Shown here piece by piece: positions 22,884-32,722 of a stretch of DNA of 64,000 bases. Origin of the DNA: Chionoecetes opilio (Eukaryota; Arthropoda; Malacostraca; Decapoda; Majidae); contig JACEEZ010006356.1 in NCBI GenBank assembly GCA_016584305.1, forward strand, positions 16,315 to 80,314, in the 5' to 3' direction. The position numbers were made by a program, and so were the translations under genes. Position 1 is the stretch's first letter. The number at the start of each line of letters is the position of its first letter. The notes below the pieces were generated by a model. It was not told the origin of the DNA. It saw only the letters and a program-made list of their open reading frames with translations, and ran no database searches.

Positions 22884-23604
22884 TTGCACATAAGACTTTT
22901 CTTGTTGCGTGTGTCCCTCTGGGTAGCCCCGGTGGGGGTTTGGAACCAAAGGGGAAAAGAGATTTATTCGCTTTTCCCTTTGGGGCCCTTGCCCTAAGAG
23001 TGGGTTTGAAAGCCCCCCTTTGTAAGAAAAACCCAGATGGGGGCCCTTGGTTTTTTTCAGAGTAAAATTGTTTGGGGCCCATTGCGGCCAGAAATTTTTT
23101 TGGGGCCCAATTTGGCCAGGGGGTTCATGTTGGACCTATGGGGGGGTTTGGGGTTTCCCCTTTGCCCTTGGGGAGGGCCCCTGGGAAATGCCCTTTGGCC
23201 AAAAATGCGGGCGAGGTGCGACTCCGGCCTTTCCCGGGTAAGTCTGGGCACACGTTGGGGGGGGGTGTTAAAACTACCCCCAAACCCTTTTTCCCCGCAC
23301 TAACGGTATCCCCCTTGGGGCCCGAAACTCCGGACGCGGGGTTTTTGAAACCATATAAATTCCCAACTCAGGTGGAGCAACGGGTTTAGGGGTTTCCCCT
23401 TGAAGACTAGTAAATTCCGTTCGTCTCGACTTTTCAGTGGGTAAAAAAAGGGGCCGCTAGTTTGTTTTTTTTCGAGGCGTCCCCTGTTTCCCTCATCTGA
23501 ACCAGAGGGCCACCGTAACCCTGGAGCTTGTGGGGCTTTTCAGCCAAAAGGGGAATTTCCCCCACCCCGGGAAAACGGGGGGAAAAATACAAGCTCGGCT
23601 AACT

Positions 23605-24018
23605 GACATGCCCTAATTGCCCTAGAGGGATTCATAAATCAAAAATGCATAAAATAAGCACCGCACACAAAATGTTTATCTGATTGCAACCTCATTTTTA
23701 TTTTGTAAAATTTTAAAATTTCCCCTTTTTTTTTTAAAAAAATTAAAAAATACTTAAAATACGTTTTGGGGTTTAAAGCATTTTGGTAAAAAAAAAAAAA
23801 ATTTTTTTTTCCCGGTGATAAAAAAAGCAACCCTGTCCCATGATTTTTAAATTGGTCCGGGTACTAAAAACATTAGAAATAAATCAATGGTTTTCCATCC
23901 TTAAAATTTTAAAAATCAAATTTTAGCTACTTGATCTGCTGATAAAACCCAGGAAAATGTAGGGTTTTAAATTTAGTTTTGTCTCTAAGGCCGCCAATAT
24001 TTTTTGTTTTGTTCTTTT
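23605..24018 (-). pseudogene. Corrupted inverted copy of the adenain-like protease
   Basis: The minus-strand frame at 23639-23830 keeps ALNPK, MRLQSDK and VCGAYFMHF; the remainder is frame-broken. It mirrors 21759-22177. Errors are mainly longer or shorter homopolymers. Confidence 0.85.
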
Positions 24019-24034
24019 TTTTATATTTTTTTTT

Positions 24035-25369
24035 TAAGCTCTAGGGGCGAAAACTACATTCCTTTGGGCGTTTTAGAGATCACCCCTTTCGAGTCCCCAA
24101 ATAAAAGGAAATAGGGATTGGGACTACCCCTTGCTTGAGTTGAAAACTAAATTCGGAGGTTACCACTTTGTTAAACGGCACTTTGCCCGGTGGGTCTTCT
24201 GGTAAGGCCAAAAAAAAAACAAAGGATTGTTTTTTCCCTTTTCTTAAACTATCAAATTCTAGCAAGGGTCATTTTCTACCCCTAATTTCTAAAGTATTAA
24301 AAAGGGGCCTTGGACTTTCGGGGAAAAAGCTGCTGAGTTCTTATACACACTAAATCCTTAAACGGATACTGTTATTTTAGAAATTATTACGGGAGAATAC
24401 AAACCGTTCCTTTATGGGCACCGAAAAACCCTTCATACCCACCATGCCCACAATGGCTTTTCCGGGAAATGACTTTCCCCCCCGGGTAAATCAAAAAGGG
24501 AACGGTTTTTTTTTTCCAAAAACGAGAGTCTTATACAGTTTTTTTTTTAAAAACGTCTTGGTTTTTCTACCCCCCTCGGTTTTTTTAGGGGCATAAGGGC
24601 GGAAGGAAAAGGCTGGAGTCTTTTTTCCCCAAAAGTTTTAAAAGGGTCGATTTTCCGACCAAACCCCACTACCACCCCCCGTCTGTGTTGATTCCCAACC
24701 CCTCTTTGGGTTTCCTTCTAGTTTTCCCTAAACTGGTATGTCTGGGACAATACGGTCCACGAAAAACATCTGACATTAGGGGAAATTTTTAATGAAGACC
24801 GTGCTGTTTGTGTTTTTAAGTTTTTTTTTTGGGGCCTCTTTTAGGGGTTTAAGTAAATACCCGCACAAAAGGGCGATTGTAAATCCCCCATTACTTCTTT
24901 TTGTCATCTTTTACGAGATTTCCACCCCCTCCCCGCGACTTGATTTTTCCCGGGGATAGGGTTGTTATCATCTTTAGTAGACCAAATTAAAGTATGGGTT
25001 TTGTCCCCCACCATTTGATCGCCAAATACACCTGAAAAATTTAAACATGGGGTTTTGGGAGTTTTCCATTTAAAATTGTTTGCGTTGACTGCCTCTTCCC
25101 AGCTTTGTTTTCCCTCACTTGTGTGAGCTCTTTTAAAATCAGAACCGTTTTTGGGAAATACAAAAAAGAACCCCCTTAAACCCCCGGGAAACCCAAATTA
25201 AGTACTTTCTTTAACCTGGCATTACTATTCAAATTTTCAGGTATAAAACACGAGGGTTTTGAAGCAAGAAATTTCCACTACTCTTGTCTTATATTTTTTG
25301 GGAAAATTGTAACAATACTGGCGGGGTATTCCCAAAAAGGAACAGTTGGGGCGGGGGCGGGGGCACCAT
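24035..25369 (-). pseudogene. Corrupted inverted copy of the major capsid gene
   Basis: Recognisable pieces on the minus strand: the start (MGAPAPAPTVPF then YPASIV) near 25369-25300, and the C-terminal LEFDSLRKG, LPEDPPGKVP and FSFQLKQG at 24265-24080. There are many frame breaks. It mirrors 20390-21742 and is not an independent functional copy. Confidence 0.88.
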
Positions 25370-25489
25370 GGTGGGGTACCCTTCCGGTGATGCTGAAATC
25401 CCGCCGAGGAAAAGTAAAACCTTTTTTTTGGGGGTGGGGGGCACACACCCACACACACGCGCGTGCCCCCAAAATACATCCTTTAAGAC

Positions 25490-25955
25490 CTCCATGGGTT
25501 TTTTTTTTACACCCCTTTTATTTTCTTCTTCTTCTTCTTATATTAATTTTTTCTTCTTCTTTTTCTTCGTGTTGACTTTGGCTTTGCCCTTTTTCCCCCC
25601 TTTTATTAAACTACCCACCAAACCCCCCTTTAAAGCCTAAAATTTTCCCCCTTTTTTTAAGCACCTCTCAGAACCCCCTTTTACCCCTGCTCAATCTTTC
25701 ATAACATCCTGTGTAAATTCATCCCACTAGGGGCGAGGGTTCGAAAAAAAAATGGCGCGCAGTTTTTTTCTTATTGGCGAGAAACTAAAAAAAAAAAACC
25801 GCGCTGATGTAGTCTAGTGGGAAATGGCGAAATTTTGGGGGTTTTTATGCTGTCTACCCCCCCCCTGTTTTATTGAGGAAAGTCCCCCCAAAAAACTCAA
25901 AAACCCCCCCCCCCTTTTTTTCCCAAAGGGGAAGAAAACCCTCTCGTTGATGATG
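25490..25955 (-). pseudogene. Corrupted inverted copy of the pVI-like gene
   Basis: Nucleotide mirror of 19811-20287, including the reversed Lys-codon (TTC/TTCTTT) tract at 25525-25570 and the GGGGCGAGGGTTCGAAA segment at 25729-25745. No intact frame. Confidence 0.8.
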
Positions 25956-26019
25956 CTGAAAGTCAATGCACTTGTATTCTATTGAAAAAAATATTTTTTT
26001 TTAGTGTTTTAGGTAAGTT

Positions 26020-26761
26020 TCACCTAAATTGGGTCCCTTTCCCCAGATCAACTGGTGCGTAGCAGTACCGGTAGCTTCCCCTTCCCAAGGAAAGAGGGAG
26101 CAGCAGCTTCCTTTTTCCCCAAGGGAAATCTGCCCCCAATATTCCGAAAGGCTGTATTTTTCAAATCCAAACCGGGCGCGCCAAATCCTTTTAGCTCACC
26201 CAAAAAGATGTTTTTTCCCCTCGTGATCCCCCTTTACCCCTTCTTCCTTACCCTTGGGGAAAAAAACTTTTCCCAATGGTCTTTTCTGCCCGGACATAAC
26301 CGCCAACGTTTTCAAACACTTTTGAAACGTTTCTCGTCCCTTTTTTGCTTTTTTAAACTAAAATCAGTCCATTGACATAAAAGCCGTCTCTACTGTGGTC
26401 TAAAGAAAAATTTCGCCACGGGATTGTATTCCACAGAATCTCCCCGTCCAAATTGGGGTCCCCGAACCCCCAAAGTGGGGGAATTTTTTTTTTAACTCGG
26501 GGGGGGTTCTCTAACCCCCCAGTGAACCAACACTGCCTCTGTCGACCAATGACTCTGTTTTTTAAAATTAAAAAAATTTGGGTTTCCCCTCATCAAAAGA
26601 TTGCATAGGGATAAACCCCCCCTCCAGGTCCTTTTGGGTATGCCATTTTTCCCTTAAAACTGTGGCGTTAGGGTGCCCCTAAAAACGTGTTGGGGCAAAA
26701 ACTGTCTGGGCGCTCTGCAAACCCTTTACGGAGATGAAAATGGATAATTTTCTCTGTCATT
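26020..26761 (-). pseudogene. Corrupted inverted copy of the macro-like gene
   Basis: Mirror of 19034-19753. Pieces such as the reverse of ACAGTTTTTTGACCCCAACACG are visible at 26685-26705, and the start codon region is at 26745-26761. Upstream of this copy the sequence differs from the left arm, which shows that 19029/19030 is a rearrangement junction. Confidence 0.82.
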
Positions 26762-26769
26762 TTTTTTTT

Positions 26770-27090
26770 TTTTTTTTTTTTTGGGGGGTGGGGGTGGGGG
26801 GGGGTGTGGCTTTTCACGCGCGGGGGCCCTCACTCTGTCTGTTTCACCTCTCCCTCTCGTACGCGGGAAAGATTCCCGAATGGTTAGTCTATTCACTAAG
26901 GGTGGATTTCCCTTTGGAAACGGCCCCCGATGCCCTAGGCGAGTAAAGTAAAAACGTCGCTGATTTTCTGATAAACCTCGGGCAGGGTGGGCGATGGGGG
27001 TGTACTTGCCTCGCCGCAGCCCCAAACCCTTTCGTTGCCCCGAAAAATATTCATATTTCCCTTTGGGTTTAAATCATCTCTTACACAAAA
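26770..27090. repeat. Inverted copy of 31449-31640
   Basis: Reverse complement of this stretch aligns with 31449-31640: both contain TTTTGTGTAAGAGATGA, a GAAATATGAATATTTTTC block, a GGCGAGGCAAGTAC block and AGTGAATAGACTA. This copy lies directly upstream of the inverted macro-like copy, so in the unrearranged element this DNA probably preceded the macro-like gene. Confidence 0.8.
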
Positions 27091-27887
27091 TATAGTCCCC
27101 TCAAAAAACGGTTTTTACCCCGAAACAAAATTCCAAAAACGTTTTTTTTTTTTTTTTTGGGGAGTTTACCTTTTAGGGAAACATACTAAAGTTTTTTCCA
27201 AAAAATTTGGGTTTCCACAAAGGGGCCCCAAAGTTACGTAAAAAATAAAGGGCCGCCAAAGCTATAAAATGTTAAGGGGATCGCCCCCCCAAAATTTTTG
27301 TTTTCTTTATTATTAACCTACATCTTTAAAACTTGGTACATATATAAACAAGTAAAGAAATAGGGGTCGTCTTTGGGAAAATTTTGATTTGACGCATAGA
27401 AAACGAGTTAGCGAAAGAAACGTGATTTTAGGGGGGTCCCCCCAAAGACTACTCCTCCGTAAATATCAGTCGGAGAGAGTGGGTAGAGGTGTCATTCGAA
27501 GAGGATAAAGCCGCTAGGACGTCAAGGGCGATTTTTTTTTTTTTCTAATTAGATAAAAAATTATAGCCCCTCAAAAATAAAAAAAAAAAAAAAAATTTAA
27601 AATTTTCTTTTTTTTTCTTTTTTTTACTTTGAGGGACTATTTGAGGGACTATACACCTATCTTATATGTGGGGAACAACATACTAAAAGTTTCCCAAAAA
27701 ATTGATCACCACAAAGGCCTAACTATGACGTCATAAGACGATGACAGCCATCGCACTAAAAAAACCCACTATTTCCTTATTTAAAAGCTGTACTGTGGGT
27801 TTCAGAAGAGTTTCATTTTTTATACTATATATGTTGAATATAACAATTTTTATACAAAGTTTTATACAAACACACGGACAGGCGAGG

Positions 27888-27930
27888 TCATGACGTCATC
27901 AATGACGTCATGACATACATGACATTCTAA
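27888..27930. repeat. Clustered TGACGTCA palindromes
   Basis: Two ATGACGTCAT palindromes separated by three bases, with extra TCATGAC and CATGAC half-sites around them. TGACGTCA is the consensus CRE/ATF site; the spacing also allows a cruciform. Function unknown. Confidence 0.4.
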
Positions 27931-28189
27931 AATTATAGAATACACAGTGCATTTTAAGACCTATTCATCACTGAAAAACCGTGTCAGTTTAATGGGTCTC
28001 TATTTTCATCATCGGGACACTGCTTCCCTCACTCAAAATTGTCCACAGCCCTTCTTGAATGGCCCGCATACCCGTGAACAGATAAGTCCGTGTGTTTTGC
28101 AAGTGCCCGAAGTGTACTACAACCAACAGAAAAATTTGCAGTAAATTATTTTCAGAAGTTTTTCTGGCGCAGGTGAAGTACCATCATCA

Positions 28190-29480
28190 CTGGAACTAGA
28201 CTGTTGTTCTGCAATTCCCATCCCCATTCAGTAGTGTCCATGGCCTCACCATTGTCCTCCAAAGCACATCTGGAGTAACTCCGAAGGGCATGATACTTCG
28301 TTGCAGAGGAGGTCGGTGGCAGTCGTTCAGGTGTAATAAGCTTTTGGCTGAACCAACTTTTCGGCAGAGACTAGAATACCTCATTGCAGACAGATTGTCT
28401 CCAGGTTTCCCCCCGAACATGCCACCATCGCTTTACACCCAGCGTCTTCAATCTCAGCTATGTTTTTCTTAGGTGTGGTTAAACATCTTAGCACAGCTAT
28501 TAAAGACAGAGTCTCCCTTCAAAACCCTTTGTGTAGAGCGAGTTTTTTTTTTTCCGATTCCAAAAACCGCGGAGTGGTATCGCATCCCGTGAATGCATGC
28601 AGGAACAGAAAACTGCTGCAAGCCCATCGTTTCCAAGCAACTTTCTTCATAACCTTTAAATGTCGTATACTGTTTCAGGACTCCCTTTATCCGAGTAGAA
28701 ATAAAGCTTGTTGCCATCGCTGGTTGACGCGTGATGAAATAACAACACCAAAAGATCTTTTACTTCGCCAATGAGACTAGTCCTTTTGTTGGATGACATT
28801 GACACTGCTGCCTTAACAATCTCCACATCTGCTCCCCCTCTGATTTTTATTACTTGCAACCTCTGTCCTTCATGCGTTGTGAAATCAATTGATAAGAGAC
28901 TGTTTGTTCTCCACCCTTAGAAAGGAAATCCTCCTTTTTTTCCCCACAATTTCGTTCCTTCCGCAATGTTCACTTTGTTACTTGTTCGATTTTTGCGCCG
29001 TCTCTGATGGGATGTCCCTTTGTGTTTGGTCCTCCATGTACCATCAATACTATCGAGCCTTACCATAGTGCTTTACTGTGAAAGATGCTATTCGTCAGCG
29101 ATTGAACAATATGTCTTTCTCTGACCACTTTAGTCGATGGAGAAGAGAACCCCCCGTCAAGAACATTATGTTCCACTTTGGGACATCCTTGAGTACTTTC
29201 GTCATCTGAACTCTGTTTTTTATAGCAGCCATCATTTTTGCTTTGTTTGGTTTTTCGTAGAGAGTTTTTTCCTCAAAGAGGATGGTGGGTATGGTGAAAG
29301 GTTTATGGGGCCTCACCTCATCAAGGGAAGATAGCAGTTTGAGACACCACAAGAAACCTTGGGAAAAAAAGAGCGGGGTCTATTGTTTTGTCCTTAGCAA
29401 CGTAACTGTCACACTAGATGCCAGGGTCTTGGCTTTTTATTGACCGCTTGTACTTAACTGAAAAAAGTGATTGACCCTCC
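28190..29480 (-). pseudogene. Transposon-borne PIN/XPG-nuclease-like protein, fragmented
   Basis: Minus-strand pieces in order: 29352-29095 with TIPTILFEEKTLYEKPNKAK and a FLTGGSLLHRLKWSE motif; 28859-28656 with IRGGADVEIVKAAVSMSS then VKDLLVLLFHHA; 28717-28469 with FGIGKKKTRSTQRVLKGDS; 28420-28196 with a MRYSSLCRKV segment. The GADVEIVKAA and DLLVLL blocks look like the D-A-D and D-T-D metal-binding motifs of asteroid/PIN-type nucleases, and the block order matches a protein family I recall as repeated in crustacean and other invertebrate genomes. The second acidic motif reads VKDLLVLL, so it may be altered. Not tested by search. Confidence 0.5.
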
Positions 29481-30391
29481 ATTGTTGCCACTATTTCTCT
29501 GCCAAAGGTAAACAGGTTATGGACATTCACATCCTTATTTGCATGACACCGGTGATAATGTTGCGAAGAGACATTTCATCAGAGAAAGGTGAAAAGGTCT
29601 CGAGTTTTCTGCAATTTTCTCCAGGTCTTCACGATCTCTTCTCGTCCTTGACGGTCTTGCCTCCTTGTGTTGTTCCACTGGTGAAAAAAGCTCTGGCGAG
29701 TAAAAACCCCGCATTGCATCACTGTAGGAAGAGGGCACTGGCACAGACAGAGTCCACAAGGCCCTCTGAAATGTTCGGACATTCCCCTGCCTCTGGTGAT
29801 TTCCCCCTGAAGTTTTTAGGGGGCGCATCAGAGCTTGCTCGATGACTAGGTCGCAACCAGGCCTGCCCAGTAAATGATCATTTTTGAACTTTTTACTGAT
29901 TTTTTTTTTAAATTTCAGAGGAGGAAATAAAAAAAGTGCTTACTTAAATTTGTAGCCCAAGTCTTTCCGCATCCAATGATACCCCCTATCATCGCCCTAC
30001 GTCAAAAACTCAAGGAGGAGTAGGGTTTGGAAACCCCCCCCCCCCTAAAATCACGTTTTTTTATCCGTAATTAGTTTTCTATGAGGAAAATCAATTTTTT
30101 TTCATGAACAAAAAGTTCTTTGAATTTAAATGTTACGTATATGTTTCCAACTTTCACGTTGTAGGTTCATAACAAAAAAATTGCCCATAGGGGAACGATC
30201 CCTTAACATTTTATAGCTTTGGCGGCCATATTCTTTGACGTCACATTTTTGGGCCCTTTGTGGTAACCTATTTTGGTAAACTTTTTAGTATGTTTTTCCC
30301 TACATGTAATCTACCAAAAAAAACAATAAAACGCTTTCTTGGAATTTGTTCAGGGTAAAGGTTTTTTTTTTTCGTATTTTGACTGGACTAA

Positions 30392-31448
30392 TAGGCCTAT
30401 TTTGTTTGCATCAGTAAATCAGGCAGTGATTGTTCAACAACAACACGCCATTCATAACTCAATAGGGTAAAAAATAAAGTCATGACTGACTATCACAAGA
30501 GTAGGCGGACTTTTAGGTTTTCAGTGCATTGAAATGTGTACTCCTACCCGATATAACCAAGCTACCAGATAATAGTATGAAAGCTGAGCCTACCATCGTG
30601 TTCATAATACATTGCTGCATATCATGAGCATAAAAAAATTACAGTAAGACTTCACTAATATTAAGATAATTAAAGGAAAGTAAAAGAGTGTATAAACATT
30701 ATTTCTTGCTTATTTTGCTTCAACTCGCTCTAACTCCATAAGTTTTGGTCACATTCAATTTTCAAGAACTGTTTCAAAATCCTTATACTTTTCCGCTTCC
30801 TGTGGTATGTAGCACGTACCAATAAGGAAAAGAGTAGGTGGTCAAAATGGCTAAGAAAGTTAAAACTACTACTGCAAACTGGCACAGTGACGGGTGAGCA
30901 TTCCTATATAGGAGAGACTGTTTTCGGGAGAGCTATCAGAGGCTCCACCCGTCACGGCACCAGTTTGAAACAGTTTAACTTTCTTAGCCATTTTGACCAC
31001 CTACTCTTTTCCTTATTGGTACGTGCTACATACCACAGGAAGCGGAAAGCTATAAGGATTTTGAAACAGTTCTTGAAAATTGAATGTGACCAAAACTTAT
31101 GGAGTTAGAGCGAGTTGAAGCAAAATAAGCAAGAAATAATGTTTATACACTCTTTTACTTTCCTTTAATTATCTTAATATTAGTGAAGTCTTACTGTAAT
31201 TTTTTTATGCTCATGATATGCAGCAATGTATTATGAACACGATGGTAGGCTCAGCTTTCATAACTATTATCTGGTAGCTTGGTTATATCGGGTAGGAGTA
31301 CAACATTTCAATGCACTGAAAACCTAAAAGTCCGCCTACTCTTGTGATAGTCAGTCATGACTTTATTTTTTACCCTATTGAGTTATGAATGGCGTGTTGT
31401 TGTTGAACAATCACTGCCTGATTTACTGATGCAAACAAAATAGGCCTA
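30392..31448. mobile_element. 1.05-kb near-perfect palindromic (foldback) element
   Basis: The left arm (30394 to about 30900) and right arm (about 30950-31446) are reverse complements with very few differences. Ends are GGCCTATTTTG / CAAAATAGGCC flanked by TA on each side (30392-30393 and 31447-31448). The loop is short and lies near 30900-30950. No coding sequence. The TA duplication would fit a Tc1/mariner-type foldback element. It abuts the 3.3-kb transposon directly. Confidence 0.75.
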
Positions 31449-31461
31449 TTTTGTGTAAGAG

Positions 31462-31644
31462 ATGAGTAAAGCCAAGAAATATGAATATTTTTCTGAGGCA
31501 ACGCAAGGGTTTTGGGTTACGGCGAGGCAAGTACCACCACCATCGCCACCCAGCCCGAGTCTATCAGCCAATCAGCGACGTCCTTACAAACTCGGCGAGG
31601 CAACGAGCAGCTCCCAGCCCAGGAATCCAGGCTTAAGTGAATAG
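31462..31644 (+). CDS. Small hypothetical frame, 60 residues
   Basis: Starts MSKAKKYEYF, then FWVTARQVPPPSPP, and is Ser/Pro rich towards the end. The same sequence, in poor condition, lies upstream of the inverted macro-like copy (26980-27085, minus strand). No family recognised. It converges with the minus-strand gene ending at 31667. It may be only the remnant of a longer gene cut at the duplication edge near 31640. Confidence 0.25.
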   Translation: MSKAKKYEYFSEATQGFWVTARQVPPPSPPSPSLSANQRRPYKLGEATSSSQPRNPGLSE

Positions 31645-31666
31645 ACTATAGTGCGGGGCATAGCTT

Positions 31667-32212
31667 TTATAGTCGGTATTTCTCCCAAGACATTATTTGC
31701 GTCTGCGCGGCAGAGTTTGACGGGGAAGAGGAAGATGGTTGGGTAAGATATTTTGAGCCACCCAACAACTGCCGCTTGGCTTTATTACTACGTATAAATG
31801 AGGGATCCACACTGGCGCTGTGTAGGAGCATCCTAATGATTGGCACATCATTCTTTTCAAAACCTGTCTTATCGCTGGTATCACTGAGTATTTTTAATAT
31901 ATCAATAACATTGAAATTACGAATTGGCTCCAAAAGATTTCCCTGGAAATCCCAAGATATTCCCGGTGTATTTCTCATGAGGGATATCATCGACCTTATA
32001 TAATCTCTCTGATTCACTTTAGCCCTGATATTAACTATATGATCCAGAGCGGGTCTCGGGTCAAAATTGCTGGTAAGGTGAGGCGTCATCACCGCTCGGG
32101 GTGGAGAAATAACCTGCTTCCGCAACCTCTTCTGCGGGTGGTGGTGTGGTGGTGGTGGTGACCGCCACGGTTTTATGGTAGGGGTGGAGGGATGTCTAGT
32201 GGTTTTACGCAC
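31667..32212 (-). CDS. Polinton protein of unknown function
   Basis: A 181-residue intact frame. The first 45 residues are Pro/His-rich and basic (PPPPHHHPQKRLRKQ). The rest looks globular: PALDHIVNIRAKV, then ISWDFQGNLLEPIRNFNVID, ILKILSDTSDK and VPIIRMLLHSA. The W-x-x-x-G-N-L motif followed by a helix resembles small adintovirus/Polinton proteins of the W-x-x-x-G-x-(L/F) kind that I recall only loosely. The frame may start further in, since no strong start context is seen. It is last in the minus-strand gene group, after the small helical protein. Confidence 0.45.
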   Translation of the reverse strand: MRKTTRHPSTPTIKPWRSPPPPHHHPQKRLRKQVISPPRAVMTPHLTSNFDPRPALDHIVNIRAKVNQRDYIRSMISLMRNTPGISWDFQGNLLEPIRNFNVIDILKILSDTSDKTGFEKNDVPIIRMLLHSASVDPSFIRSNKAKRQLLGGSKYLTQPSSSSPSNSAAQTQIMSWEKYRL

Positions 32213-32375
32213 TGAGGATGAAATCGTCTTTCTTTTCTTTCTCTTTTTTTTTTTTTGAGGGGGTTATTTTCGTTATTATTATTATTATTATTTTCATGGC
32301 TCAGACCCGGGGTAGAGGGGGATTGCCGTGTAAGAAACCGCTCTGCCATCGTTTTGGGAATCAAGCAAAACTCCT

Positions 32376-32720
32376 TCATTTTGATAAGAGACTCGTTATG
32401 ACACTGGCCGCCAGAGGCAATAACACCGACAAGATCGCCCCACCCCTTTGTCAGGTCAGGATTTTCCTTTTCAACACCGTAGACTCTTTTTTCTTGGCTA
32501 CTTTCCTTATATCCTCTTTGTATTTGTTTAGTGATTTGACAATACCTTTATCTCCCGTGAGGTTATTCTTTAAAAAAATTAGAAATATCTCTGCTAAGCA
32601 ATCAATATGTTTTTTTTTCAAGACTGATATGAGTTTCTTACGCTTGGCAGGAGAAATTTTAGCGAGTAAGAATATGAGCTCCTTGTGAAGGAGGGCCAGT
32701 GGAGGGGCTGTTTTTGACAT
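32376..32720 (-). pseudogene. Small helical Polinton protein with hydrophobic tail beyond a stop
   Basis: The first frame (32720-32451) gives 89 residues of basic helices: LLHKELIFLLAKISPAKRKK, then AEIFLIFLKNNLTGDKG and KSLNKYKEDIRKVAKKK. It ends in KRKILT and a TGA at 32453-32451. The same frame stays open after it and adds QRGGAILSVLLPLAASV and a short rest, stopping at 32376-32378. The pattern of helices, a KRKIL-type motif, an RGG and a hydrophobic C-terminus is what I know from small adenovirus/adintovirus-like proteins of this position. The TGA is therefore probably a nonsense mutation or an error. It begins 2 bp after the integrase stop on the same strand. Confidence 0.6.
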
Positions 32721-32722
32721 TA

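Larger units (their letters stand above)
19030..26761. repeat. 3.8-kb palindrome covering macro, pVI-like, capsid and protease genes
   Basis: The left arm (19030-22841) is clean. The right arm (22884 to about 26761) is its reverse complement but filled with homopolymer length changes and local errors. The centre is marked by GTCTTATGTGCAA (22829-22841) facing TTGCACATAAGAC (22884-22896). The left arm starts exactly where the other inverted duplication stops (19029/19030). Confidence 0.9.
27093..30391 (-). mobile_element. 3.3-kb DNA transposon with about 370-bp terminal inverted repeats
   Basis: Left end TAGTCCCCTCAAAA (27093) and right end TTTTGACTGGACTA (to 30389) are inverted relatives. 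Homology continues inward to about 27460 and 30010, including the GCTATAAAATGTTAAGGGATCG-type block (27255-27280 and 30195-30225). The left end is corrupted in homopolymers. The interior carries a minus-strand pseudogene. TA lies at both outer edges, but the flanking DNA on both sides is itself an inverted repeat, so the target duplication is not secure. Superfamily not assigned. Confidence 0.7.

Noticed and set aside
14711..32453. Stop-codon reassignment or programmed readthrough in the Polinton
   Set aside because: All three stop codons are involved, together with frame changes and an insertion, which fits decay or errors better.
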